Below are positions 21,801 through 32,280 of a stretch of 64,000 nucleotides of DNA, in pieces. Source of the stretch: Bursaphelenchus xylophilus (Eukaryota > Nematoda > Chromadorea > Rhabditida > Aphelenchoididae); NCBI GenBank assembly GCA_904066235.2, contig CAJFCV020000004.1:10106001-10170000 (forward strand), given 5' to 3'. Position 1 is the first letter of the stretch. Each line of letters opens with the position of its first letter. The notes beneath the pieces were generated by a model. It made no database searches. It saw nothing but the letters and a program-made list of their open reading frames with translations, and was not told the origin of the DNA. The position numbers and the translations under genes were made by a program.

Positions 21801-23952
21801 TACGTCCTAGAACAGCCAACTTCTCACCTTTCTCAGAAGTTGCGACAAAATTTTGACTTGTTGACCTCTTTCGATCAAAAAGTTGATCGGCACCCCGGTT
21901 ACTCTGGCCATTTCAATGTAATTAATGATCAACATGAGCTTCTCCATCAACCTCAGAGGCAGATCTGCGTCTTTCAAGCAATACACCGCCAGTCTTCGAC
22001 GATCTTGATCTGAGCCGTTCTAAAGTAATATACGGTAATATCTCGTCGCAGGATGGCTGTATTTTCTCGACATTGCGGCTAAACACAGAAAATGGAAGGA
22101 AAATAACTCACAAAAAGTCCGGTGATCATCTGATGGGCGACATCTTCCTTTTGTTCGCCTAGAAAGTGATAGCTCACATTGTTCAAGGTGTAACTCCGGA
22201 GCTTGTATTCCCGTTGAATCACCTGGAAAAAGGCTTGAAATTACATCATCTTCAATAGCTCGACCATTCCTGTCAATAAATTATCAATAACCCAAAAAAA
22301 TCGACAAATTTTATATTGTACTTGCCTCCAGATGTAAAAAAATCTCATTTGAACCTCAATAAAACGACAAAACCCCCTCAAATGCTAACCACAATCCCGT
22401 GGCAACATGTTCTGCTCACCTGGAAAACATCAAAGACGATTCTCCCATCAATCGTTGTAATTTTATTAGTTCTTGTCCCCATTTGAGCTGACGACAGAGT
22501 TGCTTCGCGAACTTTTGAGATCTGATCCCGGACTCTTCCAAACTTTGACACATATTGTTCGACCTTCAATATCTTCGCCCGGTCCAAAACATACGGAATG
22601 TCAAAGTTTTGAACGTTGTAACCGGTCACAATATCCGGATCCACCGTCCGGAAGTAGTCCGAAAACCTAAAATAAGGTCATAGATCAAGCTTATCCGCAT
22701 TTTTAATTGCTTAGAGGTTCGGAAAAGAAAATTTATACTCCAAAACTTACTTTTTCAACAGCTCTTCCTCGGTTTTACAACTAACAATTTCCCTTCCTTT
22801 CACAGGATTACAACCTCCAAGAACAAAACAAATCCTCGAAAAAGGCTCTGCAGCTCCCTCGGCTTTAGAGACACAGGCAATTTGGATCACTGGATCTTGT
22901 TTCGCTTCAGGAAAAATCCCGGGACGACCAGCAACTTCAATATCAAAAGACATTGTTCTTAGTGGAGCAATTCCATCCCATGGATCCTCTGGCGGATGAA
23001 CAATCATGTTTTCAATTGATGTGGCTGCCTGAAAATTAAGGATTAAAGCTGGTCAAGTCGTATTTTACAATGAAAAACGTGCATTTTAGCTTGAACTTGC
23101 CTCAATTTGACATAAGGTCTCTTTCTTGCTGAGGTGAACAATTCTATATTTCTTGGCCAGAACTTGAATCCAACAGCAGCCAACCATATTCAGATCCGCC
23201 ATAAATCGGGTTTCAAAGTCAATGTTGGCTTCGAAACAGGTTAAACTTGAATTCGTTGCTTGACAAAAGGCCGATCGACCTAGAACAATATAAATTGATA
23301 GCAAAACTTCTAGTTCGTGCTTCAAATTGAAATAACCCACATAATTACGGATCTAAAATCATAAGAAACAATATCAAAAGAAAACTTACAAGCAGTAATA
23401 ACCTTCGGACTAATCACATTGATCTTCAACAAGGTCTGATCTTCTTTTTGGAAATGCATCAAGTTCTTTCCTCTGACTTCTTCCACACTCAAAACAAACT
23501 TTGTCACACCAGCAGGAGCGTATTGGCGACGTTGTGATTCGCCTAATTGCTGCAAAAAATTCCAACATCAGAAGACCCAACAAATTTTCGATCAAGGCAT
23601 CGGCAGATGTCAAGAACAAAGAAAAAACCAAAATTAAAAGCAACTTGCCATTAACCTTTCGTTCAATGCGTTCACGTAGATACTCAGATTGGACGTCTTG
23701 TGATTCTTTGGGGCTTCCATGTAAAAATAGGGCACATACGTCTTGGCCGACAAACAAATTGACTGACCATCGGTAGTTGTTCCAAAAAGTCGAATTCTCA
23801 CACCTTCCTCTTCTAAAAACCAAAATAATACACTTCAAAAAAACAGAATTACCTTGAATATAATCCACATCAATCATTTGAAAGGCCAAATCCATAGATT
23901 TATCTTCCAAAACCTCATTTGGCACCTTCGGCCGTGACCAGTGAGCTGACAT
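15823..23952 (-). CDS. pold-1: DNA polymerase delta catalytic subunit, 1019 aa, 15 exons
   Basis: Minus-strand exons: 23853-23952, 23645-23812, 23390-23542, 23101-23279, 22751-23028, 22420-22666, 22112-22222, 21828-22019, 20414-20778, 19774-19937, 18983-19164, 18165-18337, 17889-18000, 16566-16839, 15823-16184; total 1020 codons. Exonuclease motifs: FDIE (about 228-231), TGYNVQNFD (307-315), YCLKDADLP (425). Polymerase motifs: [10 protein letters not shown] (519), KISANSVYG (610), YGDTDS (670), then NKKRY. The C-terminus has CysA (CVSC...CKHC) and CysB (CQNC...CVSSDC), the latter an Fe-S site in B-family polymerases. Known role: lagging-strand synthesis with proofreading. Exon 2/3 needs donor GCAA|GTTGCT and acceptor ATTAG|GCG to stay in frame; exon 4 seems to use a GC donor. 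Introns 8, 10, 11 and 13 hold large palindromes. Confidence 0.95.
16873..17877. mobile_element. R5 element, copy 3, with locus-specific outer arms
   Basis: The palindrome fills most of polymerase delta intron 13. The outer arms (about 16950-17065 and 17766-17877) share ATGCGGTCGGAAA, TCGGCTTATTTT and TTGATTTAGACTC in inverse orientation, at roughly 85% identity by eye; these arms are absent from other R5 copies. The R5 core lies inside, interrupted by an R1 copy. Confidence 0.7.
17385..17619. mobile_element. R1 MITE inserted in R5 in polymerase delta intron 13
   Basis: CAGTGAGGGACCTGATCC follows TA at 17383-17384, and the right end is GTCCGCCACTG. The R5 word CAGTACTACTC is split at its TA, which identifies the target; the right-hand TA has decayed to CA. 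Confidence 0.75.
18381..18952. mobile_element. R4 palindromic MITE, copy 2 (intron 11)
   Basis: R4 ends (ATACTTCTATGGGATACGG at the left, its complement at the right) enclose two pairing halves. It lies between exons 12 and 11 of the polymerase delta gene and fills most of that intron. Confidence 0.75.
19168..19604. mobile_element. R4 palindromic MITE, copy 3 (intron 10)
   Basis: The element begins AACAAGGAAAGTACTTC, only 4 bp from the first base of exon 11 (19164). Read on the minus strand, its end supplies the pyrimidine tract and most of the acceptor (TTTCCTTGTTAG). Confidence 0.75.
20803..21547. mobile_element. R4 palindromic MITE, copy 4, with extended arms (intron 8)
   Basis: The R4 core (about 20914-21437) is bracketed by a further inverted pair, 20803-20913 and 21438-21547, sharing ACGTTATCACCTCAAACTT and TTTTATTAGAAAATTGACAA. 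These outer arms are not seen at other R4 copies. The palindrome occupies about 70% of the intron. Confidence 0.7.
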
Positions 23953-24055
23953 GGTGAAGATGATGAGTCTTTACACTATGCACAGATGTGGAACGTTACG
24001 GAAGAGTGGAATTTGATGTTCAAGAAGATTGAGGAAAATTGTTTTCGGAAACAGC

Positions 24056-24067
24056 TTTTGGCGCGCT
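24056..24067. promoter_or_regulatory. E2F-type site upstream of the polymerase delta gene
   Basis: TTTTGGCGCGCT lies about 105 bp before the start codon and matches the TTTSGCGC consensus of E2F/DP. Replication genes are classic E2F targets, so a cell-cycle role is a reasonable inference. Confidence 0.5.
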
Positions 24068-24074
24068 TTTAAAA

Positions 24075-24112
24075 CAGAATGCCAAGAAAAATTGGCATTC
24101 TTTGTTTTCGTG
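24075..24112. promoter_or_regulatory. Shared promoter hairpin, polymerase delta copy
   Basis: AATGCCAA (24078-24085) and TTGGCATT (24092-24099) form a hairpin, followed by CTTTGTTTTCGTGG. Almost the same block stands upstream of the ValRS gene at 58843-58880, in the same orientation relative to the gene. Confidence 0.6.
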
Positions 24113-25508
24113 GTGGGACGAAAATTAAATAGTAAAATTCATGTTGTTTAACAGATTGTTAAACACGCACTGCATTCTGAAACGTTGTTTAAGAATAAAA
24201 TTTAAAAAAATATAGAGCATTATATGCCATTTTGAATCATTTTGTTTTTTAATGTCTAGTTCAATATAATGTGATGTATAAAATCAAAAATCAGCGTTTT
24301 TTTACTTTGATCTTTGATGTTTCTTGTTTTTCAAAGACTTCTTCGGCCTAACAATTTTCCATCCAGCACTTGTTCGCAATGAAACCCCCATAAATCAAGA
24401 CAGATCGCTCAAGGGCAGGACATTGCATAATAGGGAAGAGAAAGCGACCTCAAGGTCGCTGAGGAGACTTTCCTCGTTTTTTTTTGCCCTCGAGAGGGTA
24501 GGGTGGCGCGGAAAAAAGGCCTTGCGGATTCTGGTTTATCCGAAAAATTGGGAAAAATCGAAAAAATGGAGCCAAGGTCGAAGGGTTTCGTCGTTTTCGC
24601 CCTCCTCGAGGCCGCCGACGGAAACCTCAATTCCACCGCGCCACGGGGGCCTTGATCTCTGTTGTGCACGGTAAGTGCAGCGGGTCAGGAGCTGGGGTGT
24701 GTGTTTACATTTGAAAATTTCGTATTTGTTTTTTGCTATAGGCCACAATAAACGACCTAACGACCGCCGAAAAGTCAACAAACACGCGCATCTGGCAGCT
24801 AAAAGGGTATCCGAAAACAACAACATCAGACAACCGTGGGTGATATAAAGAGCCGTTGTTGTTGGGATATTCAATCGCTTCTTTCGTTTTATTTTTTTTT
24901 TGCGAGTTCCGGGTCCGCGAGCTGTTTTTTTTTTTGATGATAATATTTGTACTGTAGTTCGCATTTTCTGGGATGAAACGCATTTATTTTTCGATTTTGA
25001 GGTTGTGCATGAGCCTGTTAGGGATAGTTTGTCGTTATTTTGCTAAATTCAACAACCCGATTTTCTAAAAAAATCCACTTTTTTGACAAGAAGCCCCCAG
25101 AAAACGCCCTTTTTTGGGGTTGCAGCCGCTCACAGCACATCGCTGATTTTATTTAAAAAAATTTGTCTCTTGAGTCTGTCATTGCCACTTATTAATTCTT
25201 AGAAATTTTTAGCTCTTGCTCTGCAGAGAACGTCGAGATTTTGAACAATCATTGTAGGCATGTCAAATTGTAACCAGGGCGGAGAAAAAATTAGTTTTTC
25301 TTAAGAAATAAGTTTCTTTCTATTATAATTGTAAAATTAACAAAATTTCGTAAAAGTTAATCGTCCCTACTGTACATTTCTCTCCAATTTTTTGTGGTTA
25401 CGCGACTTTTTCCCATTTTTGCACCAGCGACGGGCATTTTTCCTCACGGCAACCCAAATTTTTGCGCGCGACATCAATGATAAATTTTCAAAACTTTTGA
25501 CTCGAGTA

Positions 25509-26421
25509 TCAGCCTGTCGGAAAAATAATGAGCATTCTATCGCATCAAAAATCGCCGAGAACATGAATTGTGTCGCGACAAAATTAAATTTCTTCTCACT
25601 TCAGCATGCGATTGGCTCACAAGGGAAGTCGTTCAGATCGCAAATGAGTTGAGCTACGGGACCGGTATATTCTGATTCTCCATATTCGAAAACGGTAAGA
25701 GCTGAAACAATTTTTCCGTCTGGGCCCTGGTTTTCGAGAAAATCGACCGTGAAGTTTGACCGGAAACCCCGCTAAATAGTCCTCGCTCCGAAAGACCTTT
25801 GGATCAAGAGCCAAATGGCCGAGGGCGAGTGAAAACGCTCTCAAAATTCTTTTGTCCGGGATGCCGGGGAAGGTTCGAGTCCCGCTAGGCTCACCCATGT
25901 TCAAAGAGCTTTGATATTGAAAATGATTAAAAATAAAAAATTTTTGGTTTTTTTTGGTGAAGTGTACCCCAAGAATTTCAGATAAAATAGTTTTTTAGGA
26001 ATAAACACCAGAAATATGCCTATTTGACATGCATTTCAATATTTTATCCAAAGTATGTAAAAGAAAAAATAACTTTGTTTGCTTTGCAACCATTATGAAT
26101 TAGGGTTTGCTCCTAGCAGGACTCGAACCTTCCCCGGCATCCCGGGCAAAAGAGTTTTGAGAGCGTTTTCACTCGCTCTCCGCCATTTGGGTCTTGATCC
26201 AAAGGTCTTTCGGAGCGAGGACTATTTAGCGGGGCTTTTTCCGGTCAAACTTTACGGTCGATTTTCTCGAAAACCAGAGCCCAGACGGAAAAATTGTTTC
26301 AGCTCTTACCGTTTTCGAATATGGAGAATCAGAATATACCGGTCCCGTAGCTCAACTCATTTGCGATCTGAACGACTTCCCTTGTCAGCGACATTCTGTC
26401 ATTATTTTCTCGACAGACTGA
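25509..26421. mobile_element. R2 element carrying an inner tRNA-like foldback
   Basis: The outer ends are R2 termini (TCAGCCTGTCGGAAAAATAA after TA; TTTTCTCGACAGACTGA). Inside, 25612-25907 and 26108-26392 are reverse complements. The inner arms contain GGTTCGAGTCC, an exact match to a tRNA B-box, with ATGGCCGAGG, similar to a tRNA A-box, upstream of it; the other strand has GTAGCTCAACT. No complete tRNA fold is evident. Confidence 0.6.
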
Positions 26422-27027
26422 TGAAATAATATCAAAATTTTCCGTTGATTTTTTTGTATGAAAGTCGATCATACAGAAGCCCTTAATTTCCCAACTTATT
26501 TTTACCTCGCTACTTTAACCCTTCCCAAACTCCCAAAGTTCCTTTCAAGAATCTCAAAAACAGCTCTCTGAAGCCGGTCTGCTGTCTTAGCTAATTGCAC
26601 TTTTTGCGAATGACCTTTATTGTTCTCATACACTTGGCAGTGTAGGGAGGGCCCGTTCCTCCACTTTGCCCCCCTTTTTTCGGATCAGACGCGAAATTTC
26701 GAACGACTGTTTGTTTACAGACGTGAGAGCGCAAAGCCCGGAGGCAAAGTAAAATTTTTTTTTGTGTTCATTGTGATTGGGCCACGGGCGATCGTTTCAA
26801 GCACGCTGTTCGGGTTGTTTCGCGAAATTTGAGGTCGGAGTTGAAGTTTATTGACGCAGATGACTAATATATTGTTATAGTGGGAATGGGGTTGTAATTT
26901 GGGGGTCGGATTTTGAGTTATAGAGGTTTTGGGAGGAATTGGCATTTATTTGGATGCTGAATAATTTTTTTTTGATTTTTTGTTGGAAATTGAATAGATT
27001 TTTGACTATCAATCTGTCAGTAAAATA

Positions 27028-27182
27028 TCAGTCTGTCGGAAAAATAACGGCGGATTGTCGCAGCAAAATTTCACGCCTCGTCGAAAAAGTCGAGTGCCAA
27101 ATTTTTAGCCTCGGCAGTCGTCGCAAAGCGATGATGAGCGATTTCAACGCGACAACACGTCGTTATTTTCCAGACAGACTGA
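27028..27182. mobile_element. R2 MITE, copy 2
   Basis: The element has TCAGTCTGTCGGAAAAATAA at the left after TA and TTATTTTCCAGACAGACTGA at the right. The body contains CCTCGTCGAAAAA and AAAGCGATGATG, shared in inverse orientation with the half-copy near 63180-63294. Confidence 0.65.
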
Positions 27183-28224
27183 GAGGCTTACGAAAAAGTC
27201 TTGATATGTTTTCGCACTGTGCAGACATGTGAAGACTTTTTAGCCCGCCTAGAAATAGGGAAAAACGAAAAAATCGCATTTTGGCTGACAGCAATCCCGA
27301 TTTTCAAAAATTTCTCAATGTAGGACACTTCAATAGCCTTCAAATTTTACTTGTTTAATTTACTTGTAGTGGATGTCAGCTTGTAAAAATTTTACCTTCC
27401 GATGTTCAAGAGAAGCCAAGATATTCAACAATCAAGTTGGATGAGAGACTATAGAAAATGAAGAGACGGTCAGAGAAAAGTATAATTTTACTATGGTTTC
27501 TTTAGTTTTTGGGAGTAAAAACACAATTTTCAGTTGGAAAATTGCATTCTACAGGGCTCAAAAAAGCTCTCGATTATATAAGAAAAAAAAATTGAATTTT
27601 CAACAATTTTTAGCCCGAAAACATTAGTATTTACAGCAAAGCGAGAGCTAAAAATCTTGCATATGCTCTTGAGGCTTGTAATTTCATTTTTTTGCCTGGT
27701 TTCATCAACATCTAAGCGCTGCACTTTGAGAATTTCATTCTTTTAGCTTGAAAATTACCTAAAGTCAATTTTCATTCAACACTAATCCATCACATGGCTG
27801 ATACTGCCTTTGCAGACCTTTTTCAAGCCCTTCTTTTCACTTTAATCCAGGGTATCCCTTTCATTTCCCCAAAAAATCGCCTTCAACCGAAAGTCAGCAG
27901 CGGCATGAGCGGCGCAATAAAAGGGCGACAAATTTTGCTCATACCGGAAAAACTGATGGGCAGCGAGGGATGATGAAAGGGCCAAGAGGATCCATTTGCC
28001 TCCAAATTTACATAAAACAAAGACTTTGAAGATTTGCCGGCTTGCGGAGCGGATAATGGGACTTTTACGGAGTTTTGAGTGAGAATTAGGTGAAGAGATG
28101 TTGGAGAGCGGCTTGTCGCTTGGGATTTGATGAGTGAGGAAGGAATTGCAGCAATTTCAAATGAAGTTGAAGTGAACATATGATATAGTGGCTGGTGATT
28201 TCTACGGCTTTATGTGAAACTTTA

Positions 28225-28420
28225 GCTCCTTACGTTGCAAAAAATCATCAATATTGACACCTCAAAAGATGGGCAAGAGAGCCGCTGAATATCTCGGGTG
28301 CCACTGAAAGGTTTCTGCTCATATTTTCAGAGATTGATGTGTGGAAAATTCAGATTACCTATGAAAAATTTGAATAAAATCTCAACATTGAACTTTGAGA
28401 AATTCTAACAGCTATATCTA
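28225..28420. mobile_element. R3 fragment
   Basis: Partial R3 sequence with diverged versions of the usual GCCGAGATATTCAACG-type words. No ends are clear. Confidence 0.35.
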
Positions 28421-28532
28421 CCAACTCTTTTGGGCTGCGTCTTTTTCATTTCCGGGTGGAAAAGATTATGATTTTCTTTGCCGAAACATTTTTTACTGCG
28501 GTTGAAAGAGTTGTCATCTTATTGTCATCTTA

Positions 28533-28672
28533 TCAGTCTGTCGGGAAAATAATGATCACAACATCGCATTAAGAAACACATCGCTGAAAATTAACTTTTT
28601 CGGAACAAAATCATTTTTCTTTTCACTTCAGCGACGGCACATCGACATTGGTCATTATTTTCCCGACAGACC
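28533..28672. mobile_element. R2 MITE, copy 3
   Basis: TCAGTCTGTCGGGAAAATAA follows TA at 28531-28532, and the right end is ATTATTTTCCCGACAGACC. The arms pair; the inner sequence is unrelated to genes. Confidence 0.7.
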
Positions 28673-29509
28673 GGCATTCTTTGCCATGCCATTTTATGCC
28701 TCATCAAGACTCTGTTCAAACTCCTATTAGGCATTAAGTACCTGCGTTGTCTCGATCATGGCTTGACCTACATTTTTATTATCTCCCCGAGTGCCGTTTT
28801 TTTGCGCCGCGCACAAACAATGCCGGGGTCCCAGAGGTCGGGTTGGAGGTCCCGATTTGGATGGTCAGTGTTTGCGGAGTCTGTGGGGGTCACTCGAGGG
28901 GCCAAGCGAGGAGAAAACGGCGCGCAGGAAGTGATCTTTAGGCACTCGCCGCTGATGGATCGAGATGCAGGGGACAAAGTGCAAAAATAAGAAAAAACTC
29001 AAAAAAAGAAGGCAAATAATATGGGAAATGCCATAGAAATAGTGGAAAAAAGGCTGTAGAGGTTCTTACGATCTATTGTTGTATTCAAAATTTGCCTGAA
29101 AATAGAAAAAATTGAAGAAAAAAGTGCCCTAGATGCTTTATTTTTGCTTTTTTTCAATTTTTCCCACATTTATTTCTCATCTCCGCTGGCCAGAATGTCC
29201 CCAAACAGCTTGCTCAGGGTACCTTTGATTCAAATAAAAACAGAAAAAACGATGGAAAGGAGGAACACTTTCGCCTGGGACGCCGATTACACATAGCTCC
29301 GGCATTTCCATTTGTCGCTTTTCACCCGAAAAATGGCCAGCTTCATTTTCTACAGAAAACTGTTTACAAGCAAAGTGGATGGAGAGTATAGGAGAGTATA
29401 ATAGGCAATGTAGTGAGTCATCAATTTAGAATTGTCTAGGGAGTACTGTAGGATGAATATTGCAATGAAATTTTTGTTGAACTCTTTTTGGAGCTCACAA
29501 AATTTGAGA

Positions 29510-29945
29510 GGTTCTCAAGTTTGACGTTCAGATTTCACTCAAATTTTGCTCATATGTCGGTCATAAGACAGATATAAACTCCTGAAAATTCTAGTTCACG
29601 CTTTGCATGGGCGGCCGAGATATTCAACGGTCTTTACAGCCGAGAGAGCACGAAAAAAGCGGAGAGTGGCAAAGTGAAAAATCAGCAAAAAGCCTTTTTT
29701 GGCTGTATCTTTGTCAGTTCCGGGTGGAAAAAGGTGATTTTTTGCCGAAACGTTGCTTACTATGGTAGAAACAGGTACAAAAATTTTCACTTTGAAATTG
29801 CGGTGGTTCCTGCAAAGCGCGAGCTTGGAATCTCGTATATCTCTAAGCCAGAAGTCTTCTCATTTTGTGCCAAGTTTCATCAAAATCTGAGCGTCATTTC
29901 GCTCAGATTGGAGCACTTGCCCATCCAGGATGGCTTGGGGCTACC
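29510..29945. mobile_element. R3 repeat, nearly complete
   Basis: It contains the R3 marker phrases (GGCGGCCGAGATATTCAACG, CCGAGAGAGCACG, CTGCAAAGCGCGAGC, AAATCTGAGCGTC) in the usual order. Confidence 0.6.
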
Positions 29946-30023
29946 GTAGAACGGAAATTTTATAAGTGTGTCATCTCTGGGATTTTCAAACTTGTATTTC
30001 TTTTAGATACAGCGCTTCAACTG

Positions 30024-30159
30024 TCAGTCTGTCGGGAAAATAATGAGCATTCTGTCGCATCGTCGCCGAGAAAATTAATATTGTCGCGGCAAAATCAATT
30101 TTTTTTTTCACTTCAGCGACCTTAGCGACATTGTGCTTATTATTTTCCCGACAGACCGA
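30024..30159. mobile_element. R2 MITE, copy 4
   Basis: The ends are TCAGTCTGTCGGGAAAATAA and TTATTTTCCCGACAGACCGA, with pairing arms and no coding sequence. Confidence 0.7.
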
Positions 30160-30684
30160 GAAAACACATTTTTTCAAGAATCTGATCCTTCATTCCTCTC
30201 CTCAACTTTCTCCTCCAATTACTCCCCCCAACTTTCACCCCATTAATCCTCTCTGCCACAGCGCCAAACCCGGCATTGATCCGCGCATCGGATTTATGTG
30301 TGCAACAGGAAAAAACTCCTGCTAGATCGCATAAATGTCACTATCAAGAGTTGCAGGAGAGAGATGTCCTGCTGTCTTCTTAATAATGGGAAAGGTCCTT
30401 CGGGGAAATTATAGCCCCCGATGCCAATGCGCGACATGTGGCTGAAGAGCGCCCCGCCGATTTTTGGGAGAGGGGTTTTTGTCCGCTGGCCCGCTTGCAG
30501 AGGCGCCATGAATGCTTTCAATATGCACTTTCAAGTAATCAGCGACGAATATTTAATGGGCCTAGCAGGGGAAGGGTCCCCGACGAACGGATTTTAGGGA
30601 TCAAAAATTGTTTCAAAGGCAACAGAGGCACGAGTTTTTTGCTTGAAATTGTTACCGGCCGTAGGTGAAACTTGCGGTGTTCTG

Positions 30685-31110
30685 ACAAGTACGATGCCTA
30701 GGTTTTGTTCAAATTTTACACACATTTTGGGCGTAGTCTACATATCAATTCCTGAAAATTTTAGCTCGCGCTTTGCAAACGCAGCCGAGATATTCAGCAA
30801 TCATTGCGACCAAGATAGTACGCTAAAGGTGGAGAGCGATCAGAGAGAAAACACTTTTTTGCCATAACTTTACTAGTGTTGTCCGGAAAAAATTGATTTT
30901 TTATGCGAAAATTAAACTCTCTGCAGTAGAAATAGGCAAGATATTTTTCGTGCCGAAATTTGCAAAAATTTGCCACATTCCTTCCAATTTTCTATATAAA
31001 AATCTTGATCGTCTCCGCAAACGCTCGCGCTAGGAGTCGCATATGTGTTAGCAAAAATTAATCTAAGTTTTTGCCAAATTTCATCGAGATCTGAATATCA
31101 AACTATGTGT
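30685..31110. mobile_element. R3 repeat, nearly complete
   Basis: It carries AGCTCGCGCTTTGCAAACG, GCCGAGATATTCAGCAA and GAGAGCGATCAGAGAG in R3 order, and ends near ATCTGAATATCAAAC. Confidence 0.55.
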
Positions 31111-32229
31111 ATATAAATGTCATGTCTTTGCTGTAATGCGTATGTTTGTAAAGCAACTTGAAAAAAGGTTTGGCAAACCCTAGACAATTTGTAATGCGAG
31201 CTGATCAAGGTATCCTCAGACCACGCGGAATGACGATTTCTTTTCGGGCAATGCGCTAATTCGAAAGTTCCCTTGACCGTATCCTTGCCAAGCTAATTTT
31301 GAACCCTTTGCTTCACTTGATTTCGTTTTTTTTTAATTTTGAGTTCATTGATCCCCTTCTGTTTGTGTTTTCCAACTCTCAATGTCTTGCATCGTCATCT
31401 TGCCGACTGCATTGCCTCATAAAGAGTTCGGAAAGGAACTCTTCACCTTTGCTGGAACAATCACTCGCCCTCTCACTCAAAAAACGACTTTTTTTCGGGT
31501 GGGGTGGCTGAAAGGAAAAGGGGGGAAAAACGCCGCAGGTAAAAGCGCAGACGGCCTTAAAACGGCCTTCAACCTGAGGGTCGATCGCTGTTTTTGGGGG
31601 GTACCTCCTCGGTTGGCGCGCGTCCCTGCCTCCTCCTCCTCCTCCGATTTTCCGGCTGTTTTTTCGGTGTGTTCTCCTTGCCGAGGCGCCGCCGCTTCCC
31701 AGCCCCACGGTTGCCCCGAGGCTATGATGATGGGTTGAACAATGTAAGTTGAAAGTTGCGCGGAACGTTCGCTCAGTGGGAAAGTGAGGGAGAATTGGGC
31801 TGGAAGAGGCGGATAATCGGAATTTTGAGGGAGTATGGACGATAGGCAAGATAGTAAAGGGTGAGGAGCTAAAAAAGCCGGCCTATTCTTTTGGTAGTGG
31901 ACTAATAGATTACTGTAATTTTCAAAAACTCTTTACTTCTTCGTTTTTTTTATTTTTCTTTTATTTTTTTGCCGCAAACGGCTAGAGGTGCTGGTGGAGG
32001 TTTAGATTCAAAAGGCCGGATCTCGAGATCCCGGCGATCAAATTGCCTTGATCTTTTGCAGTTGTTATCTGTGTAGGGCTTAGTTTAATTGCTGAAAATT
32101 TTAGCCTTTGTTTTGAAAATAGAGTTTTTAAAATTCCATGATTTTTGGTGTATGTGAAATGAAAGGTCATTGAAAAAAGTTTGGTTATACCATGATGATT
32201 TTTTAGGAAAAATTTTGACACTGAAAATC

Positions 32230-32280
32230 GAAATTTTTTTTACATTTCTGTTTTTTAAGACAGAAATGTAAAAAAAAAAA
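32230..32280. repeat. Perfect short hairpin
   Basis: The arms TTTACATTTCTGT and ACAGAAATGTAAA are perfect complements around a loop of about 9 bases, extended by A/T runs. It lies in AT-rich intergenic DNA and may be a remnant of a small foldback element. Confidence 0.5.

Noticed and set aside
24324..24674. A 116-aa plus-strand frame ending at a good donor (GCACG|GTAAGT).
   Set aside because: The donor is attractive, but I found no matching acceptor exon downstream and no domain; it may be a non-coding island or an unrecognised first exon.
25860..25890. A possible tRNA gene around the exact B-box.
   Set aside because: The acceptor, anticodon and T stems do not pair properly; only the promoter-like boxes are present.
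31379..31849. A 156-aa minus-strand frame and a 118-aa plus-strand frame in a GC-rich island.
   Set aside because: They overlap each other, are rich in Arg/Pro/Gly from base composition, and have no splice sites or recognisable domains.
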